24,307 bases of DNA from Eshraghiella sp045129695. Its GTDB lineage: Bacteria > Bacillota > Clostridia > Lachnospirales > Lachnospiraceae. A model generated the notes under the pieces. It was given only the letters and a program-made list of their open reading frames with translations. It did no database searches and was not told where the DNA came from. Every line of letters starts with the position of its first letter. Position 1 is the first letter of the stretch. Where the stretch lies: contig JBGVJZ010000007.1 of assembly GCA_045129695.1 (NCBI GenBank), positions 1-24,307 on the forward strand, given 5' to 3'. The position numbers and the translations under genes were made by a program. Below, one piece after another: positions 8,984 to 15,559 of this stretch.

Positions 8984-9301
8984 GTTGTTAAAAACTCCTT
9001 TCGCGAGAAAACAAATTAAATTTATTATTAAATAATTAGTAGTATTAGTAGTAGGGGCTGTGGAAAAGTTGATAAGTGGTACAAGCCCTTTAAATAAGCC
9101 ACTTTATGAACTTAAAAAGTATGTTGATAACCTAAAAAGTTATTGTTGAAAAACTATGAGTTATCAACATAAATTAATAAATAAAATATAAAAGTTAATA
9201 TAATAAAATAGTTATTCACTACTAAAATAAAGTTATCAACATTAAAATGTTGAAAGTGTGTAATGAGTTTCTTCCTATTATAATAGGTTATGAAAAATAC
9301 A
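8984..9301. other. oriC: oriC, dnaA-dnaN part (DnaA boxes and AT-rich DNA)
   Basis: This non-coding region holds several DnaA boxes: TTATCAACA at 9122-9130 (minus), 9161-9169 (plus) and 9233-9241 (plus); TTATTCACT at 9212-9220 (plus); and the overlapping pair TTATCAACT/TTTTCCACA at 9075-9059 (minus). A segment of almost only A and T lies at 9171-9211, and another at 9007-9037. Two hairpin-forming palindromes flank the dnaA end: CAACATT/AATGTTG (9237-9252) and CCTATTATAATAGG (9274-9287). By position and content this is the downstream half of a bipartite Firmicute oriC. Function is inferred from B. subtilis. Confidence 0.88.
9035..9075 (-). other. Basal unwinding system: DnaA boxes, GC block, DnaA-trios
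   Basis: Read on the minus strand from 9075, the order is TTATCAACT, then TTTTCCACA (sharing base 9067), then GCCCC (9058-9054), then TAC/TAA-type triplets, then AT-rich DNA. The opposite strand, read 3' to 5' from 9054, gives GAT GAT GAT TAT GAT GAT, followed by TAA, so there are six trios in register. This is the layout of the DnaA-trio element described in B. subtilis, where DnaA assembles on one strand and opens the duplex. Strand melting would run toward dnaN. Confidence 0.85.
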
Positions 9302-10660
9302 TTATGTAGGGTTAATTTTCTTCATAATGATATCAATTGTATTTTTAAGTAAATCATTCTTCTTAAGATCCTTAGATATTTTGTCAACACCATACTTAAC
9401 TGTCGAATGATCCCTCTTGCCCATGTAACTTCCAATGGTCTCTAAAGGTACATCTGTCATATATCTGCACAGATACATTGCAACCTGTCTTGGAAAAGCA
9501 ACCTCATTGTTACGGCGCTGGGAAGCAATATCATTAGGAGTAATTCCGTAATGCTCTGCAACAACCTGAATAATTAAATCAGGAGTAATTTCTCTGTGGG
9601 CATTAGGAGAAATAATATCCTTAAGAACGTCTTCAGCAAATTCAATATTAATATCACTGTGAGTAAGCTTTGAATATGCTACTAATTTAGTTAAAGAGCC
9701 TTCAAGCTCCCTGATATTAGATTTAACATTAGTTGCAATATAATCAAAAATATCATTGTCTATTTTATAACCTTCAAGCTCTGCTTTCTTATGAAGGATT
9801 GCCATTCTTGTCTCATAATTTGGAGGAGAAATATCAACCAGTAATCCCCATTCGAGACGTGAACGAAGTCTTTCCTCAAGTGTATCAAAATCCTTAGGAG
9901 GTCTGTCGGAAGTTATAATAATCTGTTTCTTAGCTTCTCTTAATGTATTAAAAGTATGGAAAAATTCATCCTGTGTACTTTCCTTACCGATAAGAAACTG
10001 AATATCATCAATAAGAAGAACATCAACCTTACGGTATTTCTCTCTGAAGTTCTTATTGCTTGTATTCTTCTCATTTTTAATAGATTCAATCAACTCATTC
10101 ATGAATACTTCAGATGTAACGTACATAACCTTTAAGGAAGGGTTATGGTTAAGAACAAAATTACCAACTGACTGCATAAGATGAGTTTTTCCAAGTCCAA
10201 CTCCTCCATATATGAAAAGAGGATTATAACTTTCAATTTCTCCCGGAGATTCTGCAACAGCAAGTGAAGCAGCGTGAGCAAAGTTATTATTCTCACCTAC
10301 TACAAAGGTATCAAAGGTGTATTTAGGATTAATACCTGTAGCAGCGTAATTAATTTCAGGTTTAACATGAACCGGCTTAACATAATTATTAGATGAAATA
10401 TCATCAGTTGATACAAATTTAATATCAATCTCATGATTCATAATTTCTGAGACTGTAACCTTAAAAGGTATTATATATTTCTTTTCTATATAATTGAGAC
10501 CTCTCTGTTCACCAGGGACAAGAATAGTTAATATATCATTTTCGAGTGAATGAGGTTTGAGGGGAAGAATCCATGTCTTAAATGAGACATCTGTCATTTC
10601 AAATTCCGTCTTCATCGTCTGTAAAATATTGTCCCATTTGTCTAAAATATCGTTAAACAT
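9302..10660 (-). CDS. dnaA: Chromosomal replication initiator DnaA
   Basis: The 452-aa product has the four DnaA domains. Domain I spans about residues 1-80, followed by a short linker. The AAA+ core has Walker A GGVGLGKT (152-159), Walker B LLIDD (215-219) and an arginine-rich EERLRSRLEWG segment. Domain IV carries the box-recognition signature, here RDHSTV at 416-421. The ATG follows GGAG at 8 nt. DnaA boxes flank the gene on both sides, which implies autoregulation as well as origin binding. Confidence 0.98.
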   Translation of the reverse strand: MFNDILDKWDNILQTMKTEFEMTDVSFKTWILPLKPHSLENDILTILVPGEQRGLNYIEKKYIIPFKVTVSEIMNHEIDIKFVSTDDISSNNYVKPVHVKPEINYAATGINPKYTFDTFVVGENNNFAHAASLAVAESPGEIESYNPLFIYGGVGLGKTHLMQSVGNFVLNHNPSLKVMYVTSEVFMNELIESIKNEKNTSNKNFREKYRKVDVLLIDDIQFLIGKESTQDEFFHTFNTLREAKKQIIITSDRPPKDFDTLEERLRSRLEWGLLVDISPPNYETRMAILHKKAELEGYKIDNDIFDYIATNVKSNIRELEGSLTKLVAYSKLTHSDINIEFAEDVLKDIISPNAHREITPDLIIQVVAEHYGITPNDIASQRRNNEVAFPRQVAMYLCRYMTDVPLETIGSYMGKRDHSTVKYGVDKISKDLKKNDLLKNTIDIIMKKINPT

Positions 10661-10706
10661 TAATTCATCTCCAAATCTTAATAAAAATCCAAATTACCAC
10701 TAATAT

Positions 10707-10735
10707 ATTTTAACTTATTTTAATCAATATTTCAA
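10707..10735 (-). promoter_or_regulatory. Predicted dnaA promoter
   Basis: On the minus strand TTGAAA (10735-10730), a 17-nt spacer and TAAAAT (10712-10707) each match the sigma-A hexamers at five of six positions. Predicted transcription starts near 10700, leaving about 40 nt of leader. The nearest DnaA box (10776-10784) lies about 40 bp upstream of the -35. Confidence 0.6.
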
Positions 10736-10775
10736 TCTTAAATAAGTTTTAAGGTAAAAAATAAAAAATATGTAT

Positions 10776-10871
10776 TGTTGATAAGTTTTTTGTCCTTAAA
10801 AAGGGAATATAAGGGGTTTTTAACTAGTTTTTAACGGAGTTATCCACAAGTTATCAACAATTTGTGGATAA
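10776..10871. other. oriC: oriC, upstream part (DnaA-box cluster between rpmH and dnaA)
   Basis: Four DnaA boxes are present: TTATCAACA at 10776-10784 (minus), TTATCCACA at 10840-10848 (plus), TTATCAACA at 10851-10859 (plus) and TTATCCACA at 10863-10871 (minus). The two perfect boxes form an 11-bp inverted repeat (10839-10849 and 10862-10872) with the third box between them. The cluster lies between the divergent dnaA and rpmH promoters, as in the upstream half of the B. subtilis origin. Confidence 0.9.
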
Positions 10872-10919
10872 CATTATGTATAAAAAATAATTAAATTTAT
10901 AAATTTTGAAAGGTTTTGC

Positions 10920-10948
10920 TTGACTTTAAAAGACAATTTGAATAGAAT
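10920..10948 (+). promoter_or_regulatory. Predicted rpmH promoter
   Basis: TTGACT (10920-10925), a 17-nt spacer and TAGAAT (10943-10948) match the sigma-A hexamers at five of six positions each. Transcription would start near 10955, about 50 nt before the rpmH ATG. Confidence 0.7.
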
Positions 10949-11007
10949 TAGAATGATGTTCTATGATATAAGGACATAATATAATCAAATAAGGAGGTGT
11001 ATTTATA

Positions 11008-11142
11008 ATGAAGATGACATTTCAGCCAAAGAAGAGATCAAGATCTAAGGTTCATGGTTTCAGAAAGAGAATGAGCACTGCAGGCGGAAGAAAAGTTCTT
11101 GCTGCAAGAAGAGCAAAAGGAAGAAAAGTATTATCAGCATAG
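11008..11142 (+). CDS. rpmH: 50S ribosomal protein L34
   Basis: The 44-aa, strongly basic product starts MKMTFQPKKRSRSKVHGFRK and contains the L34 segment RMSTAGGRKVLAARRAKGRK. It is a component of the large ribosomal subunit. AAGGAGG lies 11-12 nt before the ATG. The gene is the first on the rightward side of the origin. A terminator begins in its stop codon, so L34 can be made in excess over the downstream genes. Confidence 0.98.
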   Translation: MKMTFQPKKRSRSKVHGFRKRMSTAGGRKVLAARRAKGRKVLSA

Positions 11143-11165
11143 GCCGCAGGTGTTGTGGCCTTTTT
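11141..11165 (+). terminator. Intrinsic terminator at the rpmH stop codon
   Basis: An 8-bp stem (11141-11148 AGGCCGCA with 11154-11161 TGTGGCCT, one G-U pair) and a 5-nt loop are followed by a T-run. The last two bases of the TAG stop are already in the stem. It probably attenuates readthrough into rnpA. A second imperfect hairpin (11166-11175 with 11185-11195, one bulge) follows directly. Confidence 0.85.
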
Positions 11166-11212
11166 GTTTCACTATTATTTTAATATAGTAGAAACAGAAG
11201 AAAGAAGGGTAC

Positions 11213-11551
11213 ATGAACGGATATGAGTCTTTGAAAAATTACAGAGATTTTCAAAATGTTTATAAGAATGGACATTCTTATGCTAATAAGTATCTGATTA
11301 TGTATATTTTGGAGAATCGAACGGATATTAACAGAGTGGGAATATCTGTGAGTAAAAAGGTCGGGAATAGTATCGTCCGACACCGGTTGACACGTTTAAT
11401 ACGTGAGAGCGTCCGGTTAAATAGTGAAAATATTTCTAAAGGATACGATATTGTAATTATTGCCCGTGCAGGTCTCAAGGACAAAAAGTATAATGAAACT
11501 GAAAGTGCTTATCTGCATTTGGCAAAGCTTCATGGTATAAGAATGCCATAG
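11213..11551 (+). CDS. rnpA: Ribonuclease P protein component
   Basis: The 112-aa basic protein assists the RNase P RNA in 5' maturation of tRNAs. The N-terminal LKNYRDFQNVYKNG and the RNR-like helix VRHRLTRLIRESVR are the family's conserved RNA-binding elements. GISVSKKVGNSIVR precedes that helix as usual. AAGAAGGG lies a few nt before the ATG, a tight spacing. The gene is separated from rpmH by 70 nt containing a terminator, which should keep its level below that of L34. Its stop codon abuts the yidD ribosome binding site. Confidence 0.96.
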   Translation: MNGYESLKNYRDFQNVYKNGHSYANKYLIMYILENRTDINRVGISVSKKVGNSIVRHRLTRLIRESVRLNSENISKGYDIVIIARAGLKDKKYNETESAYLHLAKLHGIRMP

Positions 11552-11570
11552 TAAGGAGGACTTTATTATT

Positions 11571-11783
11571 ATGAAGAAAGTTCTGATAGCAATGATTAAA
11601 TTTTATCGTAAATATTTATCACCATTAAAAAAACACGCAGTATGTATTTATACACCTACCTGCTCCCAATATGCAATTGAAGCAATTGAGAAATATGGTG
11701 CTTTTAAAGGTGGTTTTATGGCTTTATGGAGAATTATGAGATGTAATCCTTTTGCAAAAGGAGGATATGATCCGGTTCCATAG
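11571..11783 (+). CDS. yidD: Membrane protein insertion efficiency factor YidD
   Basis: The 70-aa product has the YidD signature CIYTPTCSQYAIEAIEKYG, then RIMRCNPFAKGGYDPVP at the C-terminus. The cysteines of the PTCSQYA and RCNP motifs are present. In E. coli the protein is peripheral on the inner membrane and aids YidC-dependent insertion. AAGGAGG lies about 11 nt before the ATG. The gene lies between rnpA and yidC, its standard place. Confidence 0.96.
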   Translation: MKKVLIAMIKFYRKYLSPLKKHAVCIYTPTCSQYAIEAIEKYGAFKGGFMALWRIMRCNPFAKGGYDPVP

Positions 11784-11824
11784 AGAATTTCGTTAATCCT
11801 AAATGGGTAATTAAGGAGTTTAGT

Positions 11825-13093
11825 ATGATATTATTATCTACAGAATCAGGATTTCTTAAACCTATTGCATGGCTACTGGGTAAAATAATTGACCTTTTAT
11901 TTAACCTTGTAAATGCAATACCGGTTGAAACACTTCCGGTATTAGGTATTTGTGTAATCCTGTTCACAATTATTGTCAGACTTATCTTACTCCCTATGAC
12001 AATTAAACAACAGAAGTTTTCTAAATTGTCCAATATGATGAATCCTGAGATTCAGGCAATTCAGGCAAAATACAGGGATAAGAAAGACAATGCTTCAATG
12101 GTGAAGATGAATGAAGAGACTAAGGCTGTATATGAGAAGTATGGAACTTCTCCAACAGGCGGATGTCTTACAATGATTATTCAGCTTCCTATTATGTTTG
12201 CATTGTACAGAGTTATTTACAAAATTCCGGGATATGTAAGCAAAATTAAGGGATTATTTGTTGATAATGGCGCAGGTATTGCTGAAAAAGTTATGGAAGT
12301 TGAAGACTATGCTGAAAAAATGGTTGAAGCAGGTCTCGTTTCTAAAACAAGTGAGATTGATACGGTAAATGAGCTTATCGACGTAATGTATAATTTCTCA
12401 AGTTCACAATGGGATACTTTGATGAATACTTTTGGTGATATCTCAACTAAAATTTCATCAGCAGTTGACCAGTTGATAAACTATACTAATTTTTTTGGTA
12501 TAAGTCTTACACAGAAGCCGGGATGGAGACTTACAGTTGATGGACATTTTAACTGGGCATTATTGATACCTGTTCTTGCAGGTGTTTCCCAGTGGTTAAG
12601 TGCCAAACTTATGGAATCACGTAATAAAGTCAATACAGGTAATGATGAGAATCCGATGGCAGGTTCAATGAAGGTTATGAATCTTATTATGCCGATTATG
12701 TCAGCAATTTTCTGCGTTTCATTCCCATCATGTGTTGGTATTTACTGGATTACCAGTTCTGTAGCACAGATTATTCAGCAGTTAATTGTTAACCGTTATA
12801 TGGACAAGATTGATGTTGAAGAAATGGTTCAGAAGAATATCGATAAGGCTAATGCCAAAAGAATTAAAAAAGGACTTCCACCTAAGAAAATGGTAAATGG
12901 TGCAACAACATATGCTGAAGAGGTTAAGAAGGTTGAAGCACGTGAAGCCAGAAAAGGTGAAAGAGACGAAGAAGTAAAGAAGTCAACAGAGTATTACAAT
13001 TCCTCATCAGAAGCTAAGCCGGGAAGTCTTGCATCAAAGGCAAATATGGTTAAGCTTTATAATGAAAGAAATAACAAAAAAAATAATAAATAA
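11825..13093 (+). CDS. yidC: Membrane protein insertase YidC/Oxa1 family
   Basis: The 422-aa multi-pass protein inserts membrane proteins with or after SecYEG. A first hydrophobic segment (about residues 37-58) carries the groove arginine in TIIVRLILLPMT. The cytoplasmic hairpin MNPEIQAIQAKYRDKKD follows, then the segment near 120 (GGCLTMIIQLPIMFALYR), then a hydrophilic insertion of about 100 residues before the remaining membrane segments (WALLIPVLAGVSQWLSAKL, IMPIMSAIFCVSFPSCVGIYW). The long basic C-terminal tail is typical of ribosome-contacting Gram-positive YidC. No lipobox is seen at the N-terminus. AAGGAG lies 7 nt before the ATG. The insertion makes it longer than Bacillus SpoIIIJ. 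Confidence 0.94.
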   Translation: MILLSTESGFLKPIAWLLGKIIDLLFNLVNAIPVETLPVLGICVILFTIIVRLILLPMTIKQQKFSKLSNMMNPEIQAIQAKYRDKKDNASMVKMNEETKAVYEKYGTSPTGGCLTMIIQLPIMFALYRVIYKIPGYVSKIKGLFVDNGAGIAEKVMEVEDYAEKMVEAGLVSKTSEIDTVNELIDVMYNFSSSQWDTLMNTFGDISTKISSAVDQLINYTNFFGISLTQKPGWRLTVDGHFNWALLIPVLAGVSQWLSAKLMESRNKVNTGNDENPMAGSMKVMNLIMPIMSAIFCVSFPSCVGIYWITSSVAQIIQQLIVNRYMDKIDVEEMVQKNIDKANAKRIKKGLPPKKMVNGATTYAEEVKKVEAREARKGERDEEVKKSTEYYNSSSEAKPGSLASKANMVKLYNERNNKKNNK

Positions 13094-13105
13094 GAGGGAT
13101 GTCTT

Positions 13106-13732
13106 ATGGAAAAGATTGAAGTTACCGGTAAATCGGTTGAAGAAGCATTGACTAATGCTTTGGTACAGCTTGGAACTACAAGTGATAAGGTAGAGTATGA
13201 AGTTGTTGAAAAAGGTTCTTCAGGCATTCTTGGATTTATTAACAGTAAACCTGCTAAAATTCTCGTTTGGAAAAAGGCAACCATGGAAGACAGTATTTTA
13301 AATTTCTTAAACGATGTTTTTAACGCAATGGATTTAAAGGTTACTGTTGAGATGACAATTGACGAAGAAGAAGATACAATTAAAATTAATCTCGTTGGTG
13401 ATGATATGGGTGTTCTCATCGGAAAAAGAGGACAGACTCTTGATTCATTACAGTATTTAATAAGCCTTGTAGCTAACAAAGAAAGTGAAAAATACTACAG
13501 AGTTAAACTTGATACAGAGAATTACAGAGACAGAAGAAAAGCTACTCTTGAATCTCTTGCCAAGAATATTGCATACAAGGTTAAGAGAACAAGGAGACCT
13601 GTTTCTCTTGAGCCAATGAATCCTTATGAGAGAAGAATTATTCATTCAGCTCTTCAGAACGACAGATATGTATGTACTAAGAGCGAAGGTGAAGAACCTT
13701 TCAGACATGTAGTAGTTTTATTAAAAAGATAA
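13106..13732 (+). CDS. jag: Jag/KhpB RNA-binding protein (Jag-N, KH, R3H)
   Basis: The 208-aa product has the three Jag modules. The Jag-N domain (1-55) has KGSSGILGFINSKPAKI, the KH domain has the GKRG loop at 106-109, and the C-terminal R3H domain has NPYERRIIHSALQ. Homologues bind RNA, often with KhpA, and affect cell elongation and division in Gram-positive bacteria. It starts 12 nt after the yidC stop with GAGGG at proper spacing, so the two are cotranscribed. A strong terminator follows, ending the rpmH-jag unit before mnmE. Confidence 0.95.
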   Translation: MEKIEVTGKSVEEALTNALVQLGTTSDKVEYEVVEKGSSGILGFINSKPAKILVWKKATMEDSILNFLNDVFNAMDLKVTVEMTIDEEEDTIKINLVGDDMGVLIGKRGQTLDSLQYLISLVANKESEKYYRVKLDTENYRDRRKATLESLAKNIAYKVKRTRRPVSLEPMNPYERRIIHSALQNDRYVCTKSEGEEPFRHVVVLLKR

Positions 13733-13762
13733 AACTTCACTGAGTATAAGGTTTGGTTATGA

Positions 13763-13813
13763 AAAAGCTCCTCTGAATATGGACGATACAGTTCATATTC
13801 AGGGGAGCTTTTG
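13763..13813. terminator. Strong bidirectional terminator after jag
   Basis: A 19-bp stem with one G-U pair (13763-13781 with 13794-13812) and a 12-nt loop is bounded by A-runs on the left and T-runs on the right, so it can stop transcription from both sides. It lies 30 nt after the jag stop and 13 nt beyond the stop of the minus-strand remnant at 13826. Confidence 0.92.
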
Positions 13814-13825
13814 TATTGTATAAAA

Positions 13826-13945
13826 TTATTCTGCGGAATCAGGATTATTATATTTATCAAGTGATATTTTAACAGCTTTCAAAACATCAATATATGCTCT
13901 ATTATTAGCTGTGATGTCAGTAACGGCAGCAGAAGTAATATATCT
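13826..13945 (-). pseudogene. Possible 3' remnant of a minus-strand gene
   Basis: On the minus strand a frame open from 13990 to the TAA at 13828-13826 ends with about 40 residues that read like real protein, finishing RAYIDVLKAVKISLDKYNNP and DSAE. Codon choice resembles the neighbours. There is no ATG or GTG start and no ribosome binding site, and the sequence becomes leucine/phenylalanine-rich and non-protein-like above 13945, near the 33-bp repeats. The two-way terminator lies just beyond its stop, where a terminator for a leftward gene would be. I do not recognise the protein. It may be the tail of a gene truncated by insertion of the ATPase cassette, or a chance open frame. Confidence 0.4.
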
Positions 13946-13978
13946 AAGAAAAAATGCATGTAACAGAGTAGAAAAGTG

Positions 13979-14077
13979 TAAAAGGTGCAATTAATTAAAT
14001 AAAAAACATTCTAAAAGGTGCAATTAACTAAGTAAAAATCTTGATAAAAGGTGCAAATTATGGTATACTAACATTAA
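13979..14077 (+). repeat. Three direct repeats with a 33-bp period upstream of the ATPase gene
   Basis: The 12-bp core TAAAAGGTGCAA occurs at 13979-13990, 14012-14023 and 14045-14056, exactly 33 bp apart both times. Units 1 and 2 are similar over their whole length (about 27 of 33 positions). In unit 3 only the core is kept. The third core lies between the -35 and -10 of the ATPase promoter. The even spacing of about three helical turns suggests a protein-binding array, such as operators or iterons. No binding protein is known. Confidence 0.85.
14041..14069 (+). promoter_or_regulatory. Promoter of the DUF4143 ATPase gene
   Basis: TTGATA (14041-14046), a 17-nt spacer and TATACT (14064-14069) form a good sigma-A promoter, helped by an extended -10 TGG (14061-14063). 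The third copy of the direct repeat core occupies the spacer, so a protein bound there would block RNA polymerase. Confidence 0.75.
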
Positions 14078-14101
14078 TCTTATGTATAAGGAGTTTTGCT
14101 T

Positions 14102-15457
14102 ATGGAACGGATTGCAACACAGAAATTAGTGGAATGGAATAATAATACAAGAAGAAAACCTTTGATCGTGTGGGGTGCAAGACAGGTTGGAAAGACCTAT
14201 CTTATAAAAGATATTTTTGCAGAAAATTATTATAAAGATAATTATATCTATATTGATTGCAAAATAGAGGATGAGATAAGTGATTTTTGTTCCCAAACAG
14301 CAAATCCTGAGAAGATTATAGAATACATTTCTTTGCATAAGGGTCGTCAAATTAATGAAAATACATTATTAATATTTGATGAAGTGCAGGAATGCCCTAA
14401 TATTGTTTCTTCGCTTAAGTATTTTTGTCAGAATTTTAGACAGATTCCTGTTATTGCTACCGGTTCAATGGTACGAGTTAAAATTCAGAGGGAAACACAT
14501 AAGCGTGGAGGAGTCGGTAATGGTAGATTCTTATTTCCTGTGGGCAAGATAAATCAAATAACAATTTATCCAATGACTTTTGATGAATTTTTGATGAATA
14601 GTAATATAGTTTTATACGAAACAGTAAAAAAAGCGTATGAAAGTAGAACGCCTCTTGATACAAATATTCATGAACTGGCAATGGAACAGGTATATAGATA
14701 TCTGCTTATAGGCGGTATGCCTGAAGCTGTAGAGACTTATATTGACAGTGGAAAACTGTTTGAAGCAAGAGAAATTCTTAAGGTTTTATATGATAATTAT
14801 CTTTCAGATATGGAATTATATCAGGCAAGTCAGGAGGCAGTTTTACGCTCACGTAATTTGTTTTCTAATATATATAAGGAGTTGAATAAAGAATCCAAAA
14901 ATTTTTCTCCGGGACTAATTGAAGAAAAGAGTAAGACAAGGGATTATGCGACATCTATTCAATGGCTTACAATGGCACATATTGTAAATCAGTCTTTTCA
15001 ACTTAAAGAGCATATTACAATGCCGCTTATGCCGGATAATGAGAGTAATTTCCGTTTATTCCTTGGAGATATAGGTATGTTCTCTTATCAAAGTGGAATT
15101 AATGCAGCTTCTTTTTTGTCAAGCGAGAGGGATAATACGTTGACAGGAATTTTCTTTGAAAATTTTATTGCAAATGAATTAATTGCAAAAGGACATAAAC
15201 TCTTTTATTGGAGAGGCAAAGCAACTGCCGAGCTTGAATTTATTATTGAATCAGACAATAAATTATATCCAATAGATGTTAAGAAAAGTAAGGGTACACT
15301 TAATTCACTTGAGAAGTTTTTAAATCATAATAAATTCGAGTATGCAATAAAGGTTTCCAAAAATAATTATGGATATAATGCTGAGCAAAAACTTTTAACT
15401 GTACCTTTTTACTTCTTTCCATTTGTAGCAGAAGAATTTTCTGATTCAGAGAGATAA
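14102..15457 (+). CDS. AAA ATPase with DUF4143 C-terminal domain
   Basis: The 451-aa product belongs to the AAA_14/DUF4143 family, widespread in anaerobes and archaea and without a settled function. Walker A is GARQVGKT (25-32), Walker B LLIFDEVQ (89-96), and ATGS (119-122) resembles sensor 1. The PVGKIN..IYPMTFDEFL segment is a family hallmark. The C-terminal part has GIFFENFIANEL (from 349), then ELEF (377-380) and PIDVKK (392-395), which resemble the acidic-acidic-lysine pattern of PD-(D/E)XK nuclease-like folds. Start: ATG 14102, 8 nt after GGAG. A TTG six nt upstream is less likely. It is a single-gene unit with its own promoter and terminator, inserted between jag and mnmE. A role in defence, DNA transactions or regulation is speculation. 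Confidence 0.9.
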   Translation: MERIATQKLVEWNNNTRRKPLIVWGARQVGKTYLIKDIFAENYYKDNYIYIDCKIEDEISDFCSQTANPEKIIEYISLHKGRQINENTLLIFDEVQECPNIVSSLKYFCQNFRQIPVIATGSMVRVKIQRETHKRGGVGNGRFLFPVGKINQITIYPMTFDEFLMNSNIVLYETVKKAYESRTPLDTNIHELAMEQVYRYLLIGGMPEAVETYIDSGKLFEAREILKVLYDNYLSDMELYQASQEAVLRSRNLFSNIYKELNKESKNFSPGLIEEKSKTRDYATSIQWLTMAHIVNQSFQLKEHITMPLMPDNESNFRLFLGDIGMFSYQSGINAASFLSSERDNTLTGIFFENFIANELIAKGHKLFYWRGKATAELEFIIESDNKLYPIDVKKSKGTLNSLEKFLNHNKFEYAIKVSKNNYGYNAEQKLLTVPFYFFPFVAEEFSDSER

Positions 15458-15463
15458 GATAAG

Positions 15464-15508
15464 CACCGTATTTTAGTATTAAATTAAAATACGGTGTTTA
15501 TTTTTTTG
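15464..15508 (+). terminator. Intrinsic terminator after the ATPase gene
   Basis: A perfect 12-bp stem (15464-15475 CACCGTATTTTA with 15485-15496) and a 9-nt loop are followed by TTTATTTTTTT. It begins 7 nt after the ATPase stop codon and isolates the gene from mnmE. Confidence 0.93.
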
Positions 15509-15559
15509 TAAAAAATATTTATAATACATTTATGTCATTATTTATAAGGAAGTGAAATT

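Noticed and set aside
9274..9287. CCTATTATAATAGG as a dnaA terminator
   Set aside because: It is a perfect AT-rich palindrome with no loop and no T-run on the minus strand, so it is a poor intrinsic terminator; it may instead be an origin feature.
12259..12267. Isolated TTATCAACA-type DnaA box in yidC (another at 17057-17065 in mnmG)
   Set aside because: Single copies of this AT-rich 9-mer are expected by chance in such DNA; neither is part of a cluster.
12934..12949. CACGTGAA inside yidC as a further parS site
   Set aside because: Only the right half matches the parS consensus; the left half (TTGAAG) does not, and the sequence simply encodes EAREA-type residues.
13979..14077. CRISPR interpretation of the regularly spaced repeats
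   Set aside because: The repeat core is only 12 bp, the first two units are alike throughout rather than having unique spacers, and no cas gene is present.
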